A stretch of 64,000 nucleotides of DNA from RBG-13-68-16 sp050018455 (GTDB lineage: Bacteria; Acidobacteriota; Thermoanaerobaculia; Thermoanaerobaculales; Thermoanaerobaculaceae). The position numbers were made by a program, and so were the translations under genes. The notes beneath the pieces were generated by a model, which saw only the letters and a list, made by a program, of their open reading frames with translations, was not told the DNA's origin and made no database searches. Below are positions 1 through 8,287 of this stretch, one piece after another. The stretch's first letter is position 1. The number at the start of each line of letters is the position of its first letter. The DNA lies in NCBI GenBank assembly GCA_050018455.1, contig JBEKAA010000004.1, positions 248,001-312,000 of the forward strand. Direction: 5' to 3'.

Positions 1-1212
1 TACCGCCACCGTGATCGGAAGGAGCACGGCGAGCTCGCGATCGAGCGAGAACCGGAGCATGTGGTCGAGTTTGAGAGGTGACGTGAGGTACGCCGCCACG
101 AGGGCCGCCGCCCAAACCCCGACGATGGTCCGGATCGCGGGCGCGTCGCTGCCCCGGATCGCTGCGAGCGCCGCCGCCCACGCGACGAGCAGCGCCACGT
201 GGGTGGGTGTCGCGACGGCCCGGATCTCGCCCGGCAGGTCCAGGAGGCGGGTTCCAACCCATTCGGGCGAGAGGACGCTCAGGTACCCCTGGACGCCGTG
301 GAGCGTCGCGGCGACGCGCCAGCAAGCGACCGATCCCACCGTTGCCGCGGCGACTGCGAGCGCGGCTCGCCGTGACGCCGTCCACCATGTGGCGATTGCC
401 AGGGCCGTCGCGAGCGCGACGCCCTCGTTCTTGGTCGTCGCCAGGATCGCGCACGCAGCGGCGGCCGTGATCCATGCGCCTCGGTTTCTCGGGGGCATGC
501 GGAGCAGCGCGGCGACGCCCGCGCTGATTCCGAAGGCGATCAACGGCTCGGCGTACCCGGAATAGGCGACCGTCGGCGTGAAGACCACCGGGATCCACGC
601 GCCCACGATGGCCGCGAGGGCGCGTACCGGCGCCGGCGCGGAGGCCGAGCACTCCCAGCAAGCCGCCGCGATCCCGACCACGAACAGCGCCTGCCACGCG
701 GCGGCCGCCGTGGCCGGATCGCCGCCGAAGATCACACCCGATGCGATCAGGTCCGGCCACAGCGGCGGGTAGTCGGGGTGGGCGAGCCAGTCCGGGGGCC
801 GCGTGAGCCACGCGAAGTCGTGACGGCCGGCGAGCGCAAACACCTTGGCCTTCAGGCCCCACGAGTAGCGGAAATCCCAGCCGAACGCGGGTACAGCCGC
901 AACCGGGAGCGCCCGGGCGGCCGTCGCAACAATCGCGATCGCCCCCCATGTCCACTCGCGTCGACGGGATGGTTTGGCCGGTGGTCGAGCGAGGAGGCCA
1001 GATGCCGCCGCGAGGAGCGCGAGGAACGCGAGGAGGGCCGGGGTCCAGCGGATCCCGGCGACGTCGAGGACGGCGAGCGACGTCCCCATGAGCACGACTC
1101 CCCACAGCACCGTTCCCAACACAACGCCCGGAGCGCCGGAAAACCGCCGGTGCCACCTCGCGATGCCCCACCCTCCCAGCACCGAGAGCGCGACGGGAAG
1201 CCACGCGCTCAT
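1..1212 (-). CDS. Membrane glycosyltransferase, PMT/GT39-like (partial, C-terminus off window)
   Basis: The frame is open from the ATG at 1212 down to base 1 with no stop, so the 404 visible residues are an N-terminal part. The protein is very hydrophobic, with many membrane segments. Near residue 110 it has the loop GWDFRYSWGLKAK, followed by HPDYPPLWP and later TKNEG, an arrangement I associate with polyprenyl-phosphate-sugar-dependent membrane glycosyltransferases (early acidic/aromatic catalytic loop, later conserved Lys-Asn-Glu). Its ATG overlaps the TGA of the upstream 128-aa gene (ATGA), so the two are probably translationally coupled. The acceptor and sugar cannot be told. It could also be a polymerase/ligase-type integral membrane protein. 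Confidence 0.72.
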   Translation of the reverse strand, partial: MSAWLPVALSVLGGWGIARWHRRFSGAPGVVLGTVLWGVVLMGTSLAVLDVAGIRWTPALLAFLALLAAASGLLARPPAKPSRRREWTWGAIAIVATAARALPVAAVPAFGWDFRYSWGLKAKVFALAGRHDFAWLTRPPDWLAHPDYPPLWPDLIASGVIFGGDPATAAAAWQALFVVGIAAACWECSASAPAPVRALAAIVGAWIPVVFTPTVAYSGYAEPLIAFGISAGVAALLRMPPRNRGAWITAAAACAILATTKNEGVALATALAIATWWTASRRAALAVAAATVGSVACWRVAATLHGVQGYLSVLSPEWVGTRLLDLPGEIRAVATPTHVALLVAWAAALAAIRGSDAPAIRTIVGVWAAALVAAYLTSPLKLDHMLRFSLDRELAVLLPITVAV

Positions 1213-1595
1213 CGGGACGTCCGCCGAAACAACCGGACCTTCCCGGATTCCCAGGTCGTGCGCCACCCCGGCGCCGGCGGCCGGTCATCGGTCATCACGA
1301 CCGCGTCGCAGTGCGAGTCCAGCGGAAACTCCTGCACGGGGGTCCACCGCACGTCCGGCCGGCGCCAGGCGGCCTCGAGGAGCAGGAACCTGTTGTACGC
1401 GTCGCCGGCGCCGGTTCGGGCCAGGAGAGCAACGGCAGCACCCCTGGGGAGCGGAGCGCCGGCCAGCGGGGCGATCAGCCCCTCCCACGAAGGCACCCGC
1501 GGGAGGTTGCGGTCGGGATGGAGGAGAGACGCCACACCGAGGGCACAAGAAATCGCCGCGGCCAGGAAGGCCGACCATCCTCGCAGGGCCTTCAC
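1209..1595 (-). CDS. Small membrane-anchored hypothetical protein
   Basis: A 128-aa protein with one N-terminal hydrophobic segment (about residues 7-25) and a short soluble remainder ending RLFRRTSR. I do not recognise a family. A GTG start at 1595 is preferred over a TTG three bases upstream, because a -10-like TATGGT lies exactly 6 nt upstream (minus strand, 1607-1602), matching the leaderless pattern seen at many genes here. Its stop overlaps the start of the membrane glycosyltransferase, so it probably works with that enzyme. Confidence 0.6.
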   Translation of the reverse strand: MKALRGWSAFLAAAISCALGVASLLHPDRNLPRVPSWEGLIAPLAGAPLPRGAAVALLARTGAGDAYNRFLLLEAAWRRPDVRWTPVQEFPLDSHCDAVVMTDDRPPAPGWRTTWESGKVRLFRRTSR

Positions 1596-1601
1596 CAATT
1601 C

Positions 1602-1607
1602 ACCATA
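1602..1607 (-). promoter_or_regulatory. -10 box of the 128-aa gene, leaderless type
   Basis: TATGGT on the minus strand ends 6 nt before the GTG at 1595. No Shine-Dalgarno lies between them. Confidence 0.4.
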
Positions 1608-1665
1608 GCACGCGAGGAGGCGTTCATCCGAGGGAGAATGGGTCCCATATTCACCAGTTCCGTGC

Positions 1666-1671
1666 TAGAGT
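1666..1671 (+). promoter_or_regulatory. -10 box of mqnE, leaderless type
   Basis: TAGAGT lies 7 nt upstream of the mqnE ATG at 1679. No Shine-Dalgarno is visible, so transcription probably starts at or next to the start codon. Confidence 0.45.
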
Positions 1672-1678
1672 TGCCGCC

Positions 1679-2818
1679 ATGTCGGACGCGGATCTCGGGC
1701 CTTTCCCGGACGCTCGCGTCGCTCGGGTCGCCGACAGGGTGATTGGGCGGGAGCGGCTCTCGTTTGAGGACGGCGTGCTGGTGGCCACCACGCCGGACCT
1801 GCTCGGCATCGGGCGCCTCGCCAACCACGTCCGCGAGCGGCTGCACGGCGACGCGACGTTCTTCAACGTGAACCGCCACCTCAACCCCACCAACGTCTGC
1901 GTGGCGTCGTGCGCGCTGTGTGCCTTCGCCGAGAAGTACGGCGGGTCGCGCGGGTGGACGTACACCGTCGAACAGGCAGTCGAGGTCGCGGGCAGGGACG
2001 TGAACCAAGCGGTCACCGAACTGCACATCGTCGGCGGGCTGCACCCAAAGCTCGGTGTGGAGTACTACGAGGCGTTGTTCAAGGCGCTGAAGGTGCGCTT
2101 CCCCTGGGTGCACCTGAAGGCGCTGACGATGGTGGAGCTCGACTTCCTCTCGCAGCGCTCCAAACTCCCTGTCGAGGAGGTCGTGCGGCGGCTCGTGGAC
2201 GCCGGCCTCGGCTCGTGCCCGGGAGGGGGGGCCGAAATCTTCGCGGAGCGGGTCCGAGCCCAGATCTGCGACCACAAGACTTCGGGAGAACGGTGGATCG
2301 AGATCGCCCGCACCGTACACCGGCTGGGGCTGAAGTCGAACTGCACGATGCTCTACGGCCACATCGAGACCCCCGAGGAGCGTGTCGATCACCTCGTCCG
2401 ACTGCGCGAGCTGCAGGACTCGACGGGCGGGTTTCAGTGTTTCATTCCGCTCGCCTTCCACCCCGCCAACACCAGGCTCGACCATCTCGCCCCGACCACC
2501 GGACGGCTCGACCTCCAGACCATTGCCCTGTCGCGCCTGATGCTGGACAACGTCCCGCATGTCAAGGCGTACTGGATCATGCTGGGCGCGAAAACGGCGC
2601 AGGTGGCTCTGCACTTCGGCGCCGACGACCTCGACGGGACCGTCGTCGACGAGCGCATTACCCTCGCGGCCGGCGGTGACGCGGGCGCCGGGATGTCGCG
2701 GAGCGAGCTCGAGCACCTCATCCGGGAAGCGCAGCGGGTGCCGGTCGAGCGGGACACTCTCTACCGGGAAGTCACGGCCGCGCGGGAGGTCCGCCGCGCT
2801 TCGTCGACCGGGGGCTAG
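1679..2818 (+). CDS. mqnE: Aminodeoxyfutalosine synthase (radical SAM)
   Basis: A 379-aa radical SAM enzyme of the futalosine menaquinone pathway; it joins 3-[(1-carboxyvinyl)oxy]benzoate to S-adenosylmethionine to make aminodeoxyfutalosine. The cluster motif is C74-x3-C78-x2-C81, just after NRHLNPTN. The N-terminus (GRERLSFEDGVL, then DLLGIGRLANHVRERLHG) and the C-terminal AYWIMLGAKTAQVALHFGADDLDGT block fit MqnE. MqnC and CofG/CofH are the nearest alternatives; length and N-terminus favour MqnE. The frame stays open far upstream, but similarity begins near the ATG at 1679, which follows a -10 box. No other menaquinone gene lies in the window. Its TAG overlaps the stop of the convergent hydratase gene by 4 bp. 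Confidence 0.9.
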   Translation: MSDADLGPFPDARVARVADRVIGRERLSFEDGVLVATTPDLLGIGRLANHVRERLHGDATFFNVNRHLNPTNVCVASCALCAFAEKYGGSRGWTYTVEQAVEVAGRDVNQAVTELHIVGGLHPKLGVEYYEALFKALKVRFPWVHLKALTMVELDFLSQRSKLPVEEVVRRLVDAGLGSCPGGGAEIFAERVRAQICDHKTSGERWIEIARTVHRLGLKSNCTMLYGHIETPEERVDHLVRLRELQDSTGGFQCFIPLAFHPANTRLDHLAPTTGRLDLQTIALSRLMLDNVPHVKAYWIMLGAKTAQVALHFGADDLDGTVVDERITLAAGGDAGAGMSRSELEHLIREAQRVPVERDTLYREVTAAREVRRASSTGG

Positions 2819-3594
2819 CTTCGATCCATCCAGTCGGGGAAGGCCTTGGTGGCCAGGAGCACCGAGAGGCCGCGCCGGCACTCGGGGTGAGGGCGCTGAC
2901 GCGCGTTGACGTGTGCGGCCTCGGCGAACCGCCGGTCGAGATCCGGCAGCGCGAGATCCAGCAGGAGACGCTTGGTCTGGGCCACCGCGCTCGGGGCGAC
3001 CTTGCGGGACACCCGGGTCGCCAGGCTTTCCGCGGCGCAGCGCGGGTCCAGGGCGATCTCGTCGACCAACCCGACCTCGCGCGCCGCCTCGGGCCCGAGC
3101 GAGTCCGGGTCGAGGAAGAGGCTCGCCAGGCGCGCCGGCGGGATCCGGCGGGGCAGGAAGACCGAGATCAGCGCAGGGACAAACCCCAGGCGCGCCTCGG
3201 AGAACTGAAACCTGGCGTCCTCCCCGGCGACGACGAAGTCGCACGCGGCAGCGAGTCCCGCGCCACCCCCGAACGCCGCGCCGTGCACCCCTGCCACTGT
3301 GACGAGGGGGCACCGGAGCAGCTTCGAGTAGAGGTCCGCGAGGCGGGCGGCGTCGGCCACGCGGTCGCCCTCGGGCGCATCGGCGGTCGCGGCTAGCTCG
3401 GCAAGGTCGGCTCCCGTGCAGAAGTGCCTCCCGGCGCCGGTGAGGACGACGGCGCGCGCATCGCCGGCGCACGCCGCGGCGAGCGCTGGGCCCAGCTCGG
3501 TCACGAGCTCGCCGGACAGGGCGTTGCCGCTCTCGGGGCGGGCGAGCTCGATCAGCGCGAGCGGTCCGCGGACGACGGTGTTCACCAGCGGCAT
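2815..3594 (-). CDS. Enoyl-CoA hydratase/isomerase family protein
   Basis: A 259-aa crotonase-fold protein. GRHFCTGADLAEL carries the first oxyanion-hole strand, and HGAAFGGGAGLAAACDFV the second together with the glycine-rich CoA-binding helix start. SEARLGFVPALISVFL follows, as in the family. Substrate cannot be read from sequence; it may act on an acyl-CoA in fatty-acid or amino-acid breakdown (methylglutaconyl-CoA hydratases look like this). The ATG at 3594 has TAGCAT 6 nt upstream, made partly from the stop of the preceding gene. It is convergent with mqnE and shares CTAG with it. Confidence 0.85.
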   Translation of the reverse strand: MPLVNTVVRGPLALIELARPESGNALSGELVTELGPALAAACAGDARAVVLTGAGRHFCTGADLAELAATADAPEGDRVADAARLADLYSKLLRCPLVTVAGVHGAAFGGGAGLAAACDFVVAGEDARFQFSEARLGFVPALISVFLPRRIPPARLASLFLDPDSLGPEAAREVGLVDEIALDPRCAAESLATRVSRKVAPSAVAQTKRLLLDLALPDLDRRFAEAAHVNARQRPHPECRRGLSVLLATKAFPDWMDRS

Positions 3595-3603
3595 TGCCGC
3601 ATG

Positions 3604-4716
3604 CTACCACTCGAGGGAGATCCGTCCGCCCGCGGGGACGATGCGCCACCGAGCGACACGGACCGCCGCCAGCGCCGGCGCCCCGCGCCGCAGGCCGGCT
3701 GCCCGCGCTGAAAGCAGCGGCAATGCCTCGATGCCGTCGGCGAGCCGCCGACAGGCCGCGGCCATCTCGGCTCCCCGCAGCGACCCGAGCTCGCCGTCCG
3801 GCTGATCGGCCCCGAGCACGGCGAGAATGGCGGGGCTCGAAGCGACAGCCAGACCCGGACCCGGCAACGCCCACAGGTCGCCCAGCACGCCGCGCCAGTG
3901 CCGAATCCCGGACGGGGACTCCGCCGGGGCATCGCCGCCGAGCGCGAGCAGACGCTTGACCTCCGGTGCAAAGTCGATTTTCGAAAGGGCGACCGCCCAC
4001 TCACGGCCGTCGACGACCACGCGAGCCGCGCCCTGCGGGAATACCTCGCCGGCGCCGAGTGCCTCCGCCAGCGTGGCGACGGAGGCGGTCGACACGATGC
4101 TCGGACCGGTGCGGGACGGCAGCACAGGGGCTGCATCGCACCAGAGCTCCACCCGGTTCCGCTCCGCGTCGACGCGCCACCACCGTCCGCCCGCGAAGCA
4201 CAGCGCAAACCGACGCCCCGGCACCGGCGAGGGCCACGAGAGACGCTCCCGAGGCTGGAGCAGCGCGGGCGAAGTTGCCAGCTCGAGCACGACACCGCCC
4301 TTCCCCCGTGGGATGAGGCGGCTTGAGGCGCCTGTCAGCGCGGCCGCCCGCTCGAGCGTGGCGGCGGTCTCGGCGTCGACCAGCGCGGCCACGGCGAGAT
4401 CCCGGCCGCGCCACCACGCAACGATCTCGGTCCCGGCGTTCCGGGCGAGGGCGGTCAGAAGCTGCCGAGATTCAGGGGTCGTGTGCCTGGCTGCCGGCGC
4501 CGCGAGCGAAAGGAGAACCAAGGCCTGCGGGTGGCCGGCAGTCCAGCGGGCGGCCCTGGCGGGATCGGCGAGGAGCAGGGCGCCGTCGACATCGGACGGG
4601 ACGACGCCCGGGAACGACGTGAGCGCCTGCTCCGATTCCGCGGGAGGCGCGGTCCACCACCACCATGCGGCGGCGCCGCCGGCGGCCAGTGCGATGAGAA
4701 GGACGAGGCGCCGCAT
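3604..4716 (-). CDS. Exported or membrane-anchored protein of unknown function
   Basis: A 370-aa protein. Residues 1-22 form a signal or anchor helix (MRRLVLLIALAAGGAAAWWWW), and the remainder is predicted extracytoplasmic. It is rich in Ala, Arg and Trp, with patches such as VDGALLLADPARAARW that recall proteins scored as DUF3352-like; I do not assign that family. It stops 9 bp before the hydratase start, so the two may be cotranscribed. Divergent from the glycosyltransferase operon across a 32-bp gap that carries -10-like hexamers on both strands. Confidence 0.6.
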   Translation of the reverse strand: MRRLVLLIALAAGGAAAWWWWTAPPAESEQALTSFPGVVPSDVDGALLLADPARAARWTAGHPQALVLLSLAAPAARHTTPESRQLLTALARNAGTEIVAWWRGRDLAVAALVDAETAATLERAAALTGASSRLIPRGKGGVVLELATSPALLQPRERLSWPSPVPGRRFALCFAGGRWWRVDAERNRVELWCDAAPVLPSRTGPSIVSTASVATLAEALGAGEVFPQGAARVVVDGREWAVALSKIDFAPEVKRLLALGGDAPAESPSGIRHWRGVLGDLWALPGPGLAVASSPAILAVLGADQPDGELGSLRGAEMAAACRRLADGIEALPLLSARAAGLRRGAPALAAVRVARWRIVPAGGRISLEW

Positions 4717-4728
4717 GATCCGGATTGC

Positions 4729-4735
4729 TAGTGTA
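4729..4735. promoter_or_regulatory. Overlapping divergent -10 elements
   Basis: TAGTGTA reads as TAGTGT (4729-4734) on plus, towards the glycosyltransferase operon, and as TACACT (4735-4730) on minus, towards the 370-aa gene. Both start codons are 5-14 nt away, so the two transcripts would compete for one site. Confidence 0.4.
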
Positions 4736-4748
4736 ACCTTTGAAAGCG

Positions 4749-6041
4749 ATGGTCCGGCGCCTGTCCGTCACGCTCGCGTTCTTCGCGCACGTCCTGCGCG
4801 ACCTCGCGGGCACGCTGGCGGCGAGGGTGCGGCGCCGGTACCGGCGGGTCGTGCTCGGGGAGGAAACTCTGGCCGTCGGGGTCGACATCTTCCCATTTTT
4901 CGAGCGGATGACCGGCGTGGGGTGGTACGAGTGGAACCTCCTGGCTCGTCTTCCTCACGTGGACCCGGGGATCGAACTCCGGCTCTACGCGCAGACCTTC
5001 GCGGCCCCCGGCGAGCCGGCCCCGCCGTTGCTGCCGACCGCGCTACGGACACGATTCCGCTTTCATCACATCCCGGACGGTTTCATTCTTCCCATCCGCG
5101 GCACGCTTACGGTCCTGCGGGCTTTGGTCGAACCGCTCCTGCTGTTCCTCGACGGCAACGACGTCTTCTTCGCTCCCAACTTCTTCGTGCCGCGCCGCCA
5201 CCTCGCCGCCGTCCGGGCGCTCGTGCCCACCGTGCACGACCTCGCCTTCCTGCGGTTGCCGGACACCGTGCAACGCGAGACCCTCGACAACCTCCGCCGC
5301 CACCTTCCGGGCGTTCTCCACGAGGCGGATGCGCTCATTGCCGTTTCGGGCGCGACGGCCGCCGACCTTATTGCGCTCGCGGGGGTGACGCCCAGGCGGG
5401 TCCACGTGATCCACGAGGGGGTGGACCCTGCGTTCGCGGCCGGGAACGCGGCTCCTCCGGCAGATCTGCCCTCGCGCTACTTGCTCTTCGTCTCGACGCT
5501 CGAACCGAGGAAGAACGTGGTGAACCTGCTGGAGGCGTTCGCACTGGCCGCGGCCGCCGGCTACCCCGGCGATCTGGTGCTGGTGGGCCGGTGGGGGTGG
5601 CGGACCGAGGCGGCGCAGGAGGCGCTCGAGCGCTCGCCGGTCCGAGACCGCATCCGTCACCTCGACTACCTGGACCGGACGGTTCTGTCCTCCGTGATGA
5701 GGCACGCCGAGGTGCTGGTGTTCCCGTCGCTGCTCGAGGGGTTCGGTCTGCCGGTCGTCGAAGCGATGGCGTGCGGCATCCCAGTGATCGTCTCGCGCGC
5801 CACGTCGCTGCCGGAGGTGGCGGGCGACGCGGCGCTCTACGTCGATCCATCCAGCCCCGCCGACATCGCCGCCGCCGTGATGCGCCTGGCGGCAGACCCG
5901 CGCCTGGCGGCATCGCTCGCCGCCGCGGGCCGGGAGCGCGCCGCGCGCTTCTCCTGGGACGAGACGGCGCGGGCAAGCGCCGCGGTGCTGCGCCGCGCCG
6001 CCGGACTATCCGGACGGTTCGCCGATGCGTATCGCGTTTGA
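4749..6041 (+). CDS. Glycosyltransferase family 4 (GT-B), polysaccharide operon gene 1
   Basis: A 430-aa retaining GT-B enzyme. The N-terminal domain opens VGVDIFPFFERMTGVGWYEW (acceptor side, glycine-rich loop). The C-terminal domain has STLEPRKNVVNLLEAF, the donor-binding ESLLEGFGLPVVEAMACG-type block (here SLLEGFGLPVVEAMACGIPV) with its E-x7-E pair, and SLPEVAGDAALYVDP. The ATG at 4749 was chosen; an in-frame TTG at 4740 is possible, and neither has a Shine-Dalgarno. The gene overlaps the next one by 17 bp. Role inferred: adds a sugar (mannose or a related donor) to a lipid-linked polysaccharide repeat at the cytoplasmic face. Confidence 0.85.
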   Translation: MVRRLSVTLAFFAHVLRDLAGTLAARVRRRYRRVVLGEETLAVGVDIFPFFERMTGVGWYEWNLLARLPHVDPGIELRLYAQTFAAPGEPAPPLLPTALRTRFRFHHIPDGFILPIRGTLTVLRALVEPLLLFLDGNDVFFAPNFFVPRRHLAAVRALVPTVHDLAFLRLPDTVQRETLDNLRRHLPGVLHEADALIAVSGATAADLIALAGVTPRRVHVIHEGVDPAFAAGNAAPPADLPSRYLLFVSTLEPRKNVVNLLEAFALAAAAGYPGDLVLVGRWGWRTEAAQEALERSPVRDRIRHLDYLDRTVLSSVMRHAEVLVFPSLLEGFGLPVVEAMACGIPVIVSRATSLPEVAGDAALYVDPSSPADIAAAVMRLAADPRLAASLAAAGRERAARFSWDETARASAAVLRRAAGLSGRFADAYRV

Positions 6042-7188
6042 CGCCCGCGCGCTGGTCGGCCCGCGGACGGGGGTCGGCGTCTGGCTCGAAGGGCTGCTGC
6101 GCGGGCTCGCCGCCTCCACCGACTGGAGGTTCGTGCTCTGCCTGCCCCGCCGGGTGGCGAGCCTCGGGCTCGAGGATCTCGGAGACCGGTTCGAGACGAT
6201 CACCCCGGTCATTCCGCTGCCGGGAACGCTCTGGCTCCACACGCTGGCCGCTCCGCTGCTGGCGGGACGCGCCGACGTCTTCGTCGCGACGCTCGGCGTG
6301 CGCCCGCGCCGCATCGCGCTGCCGGACGTGCTGGTCGTCCACGACGTCACGCCCCGCACCCGCTCCGGCGCGCACACGCTCGCGAACCGCTTCTGTTTCA
6401 ACGCGTACCTCGAAGAGTCCCTTGCCCGGGCGCAGGCGATCGTGTGCGTCTCGGAGGCGACGCGGGCGGCGGTGGCACGGGTTCAACCTCAGGCGGCGCG
6501 CCGCGCCGTGGTGATCGGCGAGGGCGTGGATCCGTTCTTCTCTCCGCCCGAGCCGGGCGACGGCGGCGATGACGTTCGAGCCCGTTTCGCCTCGGGGCGG
6601 CGATTTCTGGTCCAGCTCGGCACCCTGGAGCCGCGCAAGGGGGTGGCGACGCTCCTCGCCGCTCACGCTTCGCTTCTCGGAAGGCACGGCGGCGCGCCGG
6701 ACCTCGTGCTGGCCGGTGGGCGCGGGTGGGGCGGGAAGTGGCTCGAAGCTGCCCTCGCCCGCCACCCCGATCCGGCGCGCGTGCACCTTCCCGGGTACGT
6801 GAGCCGCGACGACGCCCGCAGCCTGATGAGGCACGCGGACGTGTTCGTGCTGGCCTCCGAGGAGGAAGGGTTCGGTCTGCCACTCGCCGAGGCGCTCGCG
6901 TGCGGCGGGGCGTGCGTGGCGAGCGACGCTCCGGCGCTCGTCGAGGTCTCGGGCGGGGCGGCCTGGCACGCCCCTCGAGGCGACGCTCGAGCGCTGGCGG
7001 AGACCCTCGAGGCGGCGCTGGAGCCTGTGGCGCAGCGGACGCTGCGCTCCGCGGCCCGCCGGCGTGCCGCGGAGCTGTCGTGGGAGCGACCTCTCGCAGC
7101 CTGGGGGGAACTGCTCGCCGGTGCCGTCCGTGGGCAAGAAGGGGCCGCCCGGCTTAGAATGCGGCGCGATGCATCGGCTCGGCATTGA
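6025..7188 (+). CDS. Glycosyltransferase family 4, polysaccharide operon gene 2
   Basis: A 387-aa GT-B protein starting MRIAFDARALVGPRTGVGVW, the usual GT4 N-terminal strand and glycine loop. VHDVTPRT lies mid N-domain; LGTLEPRKGVATLL and EEEGFGLPLAEALACGGAC (E-x7-E) mark the donor domain. It overlaps both neighbours (17 bp and 20 bp), which indicates tight translational coupling. Sequence spacing resembles gene 1, so the run may have arisen by duplication. Specific linkage unknown. Confidence 0.85.
   Translation: MRIAFDARALVGPRTGVGVWLEGLLRGLAASTDWRFVLCLPRRVASLGLEDLGDRFETITPVIPLPGTLWLHTLAAPLLAGRADVFVATLGVRPRRIALPDVLVVHDVTPRTRSGAHTLANRFCFNAYLEESLARAQAIVCVSEATRAAVARVQPQAARRAVVIGEGVDPFFSPPEPGDGGDDVRARFASGRRFLVQLGTLEPRKGVATLLAAHASLLGRHGGAPDLVLAGGRGWGGKWLEAALARHPDPARVHLPGYVSRDDARSLMRHADVFVLASEEEGFGLPLAEALACGGACVASDAPALVEVSGGAAWHAPRGDARALAETLEAALEPVAQRTLRSAARRRAAELSWERPLAAWGELLAGAVRGQEGAARLRMRRDASARH
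7155..7160 (+). promoter_or_regulatory. Internal -10 box before GT gene 3
   Basis: TAGAAT lies 8 nt upstream of the ATG at 7169, inside the end of gene 2. It may provide a secondary leaderless transcript for the downstream part of the operon. Confidence 0.35.
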
Positions 7189-8287
7189 CGCCCGCAAGAT
7201 CGCGGACTACGGCATAGGCTCGTACCTCCAGGGGCTGCTCGGGGAGTTCGCGCGCCTCGACCCCCCGGGGGGGATGGTCGTGCTGGTCGGCAGCGAGAGC
7301 CATCACGAGTTGCCCGATCTCCCCGAGAGCTGGCGCCTCGTCGAGGTCGACGCCCCGGGCTATTCGATCCAGGAGCAGTTCGCGGTCTTGCTCGCCGCGC
7401 TGCGCACCGGGGTGGACGTGCTGCACGTCCCGCACTACGTCCTGCCGTGGCTGCTTCCGCGCAGGATGGTGGTCACCGTCCACGACATCATCCACGTTCT
7501 GTTTCCCGAGTTCATGCCGAGCTCGTTGGGCTTCGCCTACGCGAGGCTCTCGATTCGTGCGTCGGTCCGCCGCGCGCGGCGGGTGGTGACGGTGTCGCGG
7601 ACCACGGCCGACGACCTCAAGCGGTTGTTCGGAGCAACCGAGGACCGGTTACGGGTGATACCTTCCGGTGTCCATGCGGAGTTTCTCGGCCCGGGCGACA
7701 GGGACGAGGACGACGCGGTGCGCGGCCGGCTGGGTGTCTCGCCGCCCTACCTTCTCCACGTCGGCAACCACAAGCCCCACAAGAACGCCGAAGGGCTGCT
7801 CAAGGCCTACCAGCTGCTCGCCAACGACCGCCGCGGACCGGTCCCGCCGCTCTACATGGTCGGGGGCTTTCCGCCCGACGGAGAGCTCGCACACCGCGCG
7901 CGCGCCATGGGACTTACCGGAAAGGTGCACTGCCTGGGGCACGTCGAACGAAACGAGCTGGCCGCGCTGTTCCGGGGAGCGAGCGCGTTCGTCTACCCGA
8001 CGCTGTACGAGGGGTTCGGATTGCCCGTGCTCGAGGCGATGGCGTGCGGGGTGCCGGTGGTCGCCGGGGACATCCAGGCGGTCCGGGAGGTGGCCGGTGA
8101 CGCGGTGCTGCGGGTCAACCCCCGCGACATCGTCGAGCTGGCCGGGGCCGTTCGCCGCCTCCTGACCCAGGCTGACCTGTGCGGCGAGCTGTGCGCACGC
8201 GGGCGGGCCCGAGCGAAGGAGTACTCCTGGGAGAAGGCGGCGAAGGCCACATGGGCGGTATACCGTTCGGTTTTGGAGGAATCGTGA
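7169..8287 (+). CDS. Glycosyltransferase family 4, polysaccharide operon gene 3
   Basis: A 372-aa GT-B enzyme. It opens MHRLGIDARKIADYGIGSYL, has VVTVHDIIHVLFPE in the N-domain, HVGNHKPHKNAEGLLKAY at the start of the donor domain, and TLYEGFGLPVLEAMACGVPV with the E-x7-E pair. The reading frame extends 35 codons further upstream, but GT similarity begins at this ATG. Its TGA overlaps the ATG of gene 4 by one base (TGATG). Confidence 0.87.
   Translation: MHRLGIDARKIADYGIGSYLQGLLGEFARLDPPGGMVVLVGSESHHELPDLPESWRLVEVDAPGYSIQEQFAVLLAALRTGVDVLHVPHYVLPWLLPRRMVVTVHDIIHVLFPEFMPSSLGFAYARLSIRASVRRARRVVTVSRTTADDLKRLFGATEDRLRVIPSGVHAEFLGPGDRDEDDAVRGRLGVSPPYLLHVGNHKPHKNAEGLLKAYQLLANDRRGPVPPLYMVGGFPPDGELAHRARAMGLTGKVHCLGHVERNELAALFRGASAFVYPTLYEGFGLPVLEAMACGVPVVAGDIQAVREVAGDAVLRVNPRDIVELAGAVRRLLTQADLCGELCARGRARAKEYSWEKAAKATWAVYRSVLEES

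Noticed and set aside
974..1678. N-terminal extension of mqnE in the same frame
   Set aside because: The 235 extra codons overlap the 128-aa gene on the other strand, show no similarity to the family, and the promoter sits right before the ATG at 1679.
1679..2818. Assignment as MqnC or CofG/CofH
   Set aside because: The N-terminal extension and the HFGADDLDGT-containing C-terminus fit MqnE better; no F420 genes are near.
1592..4000. 802-residue minus-strand open frame opposite mqnE and the hydratase
   Set aside because: Arg/Gly/Pro-rich composition, overlaps two well-supported genes, shows no family motifs; a by-product of high G+C.
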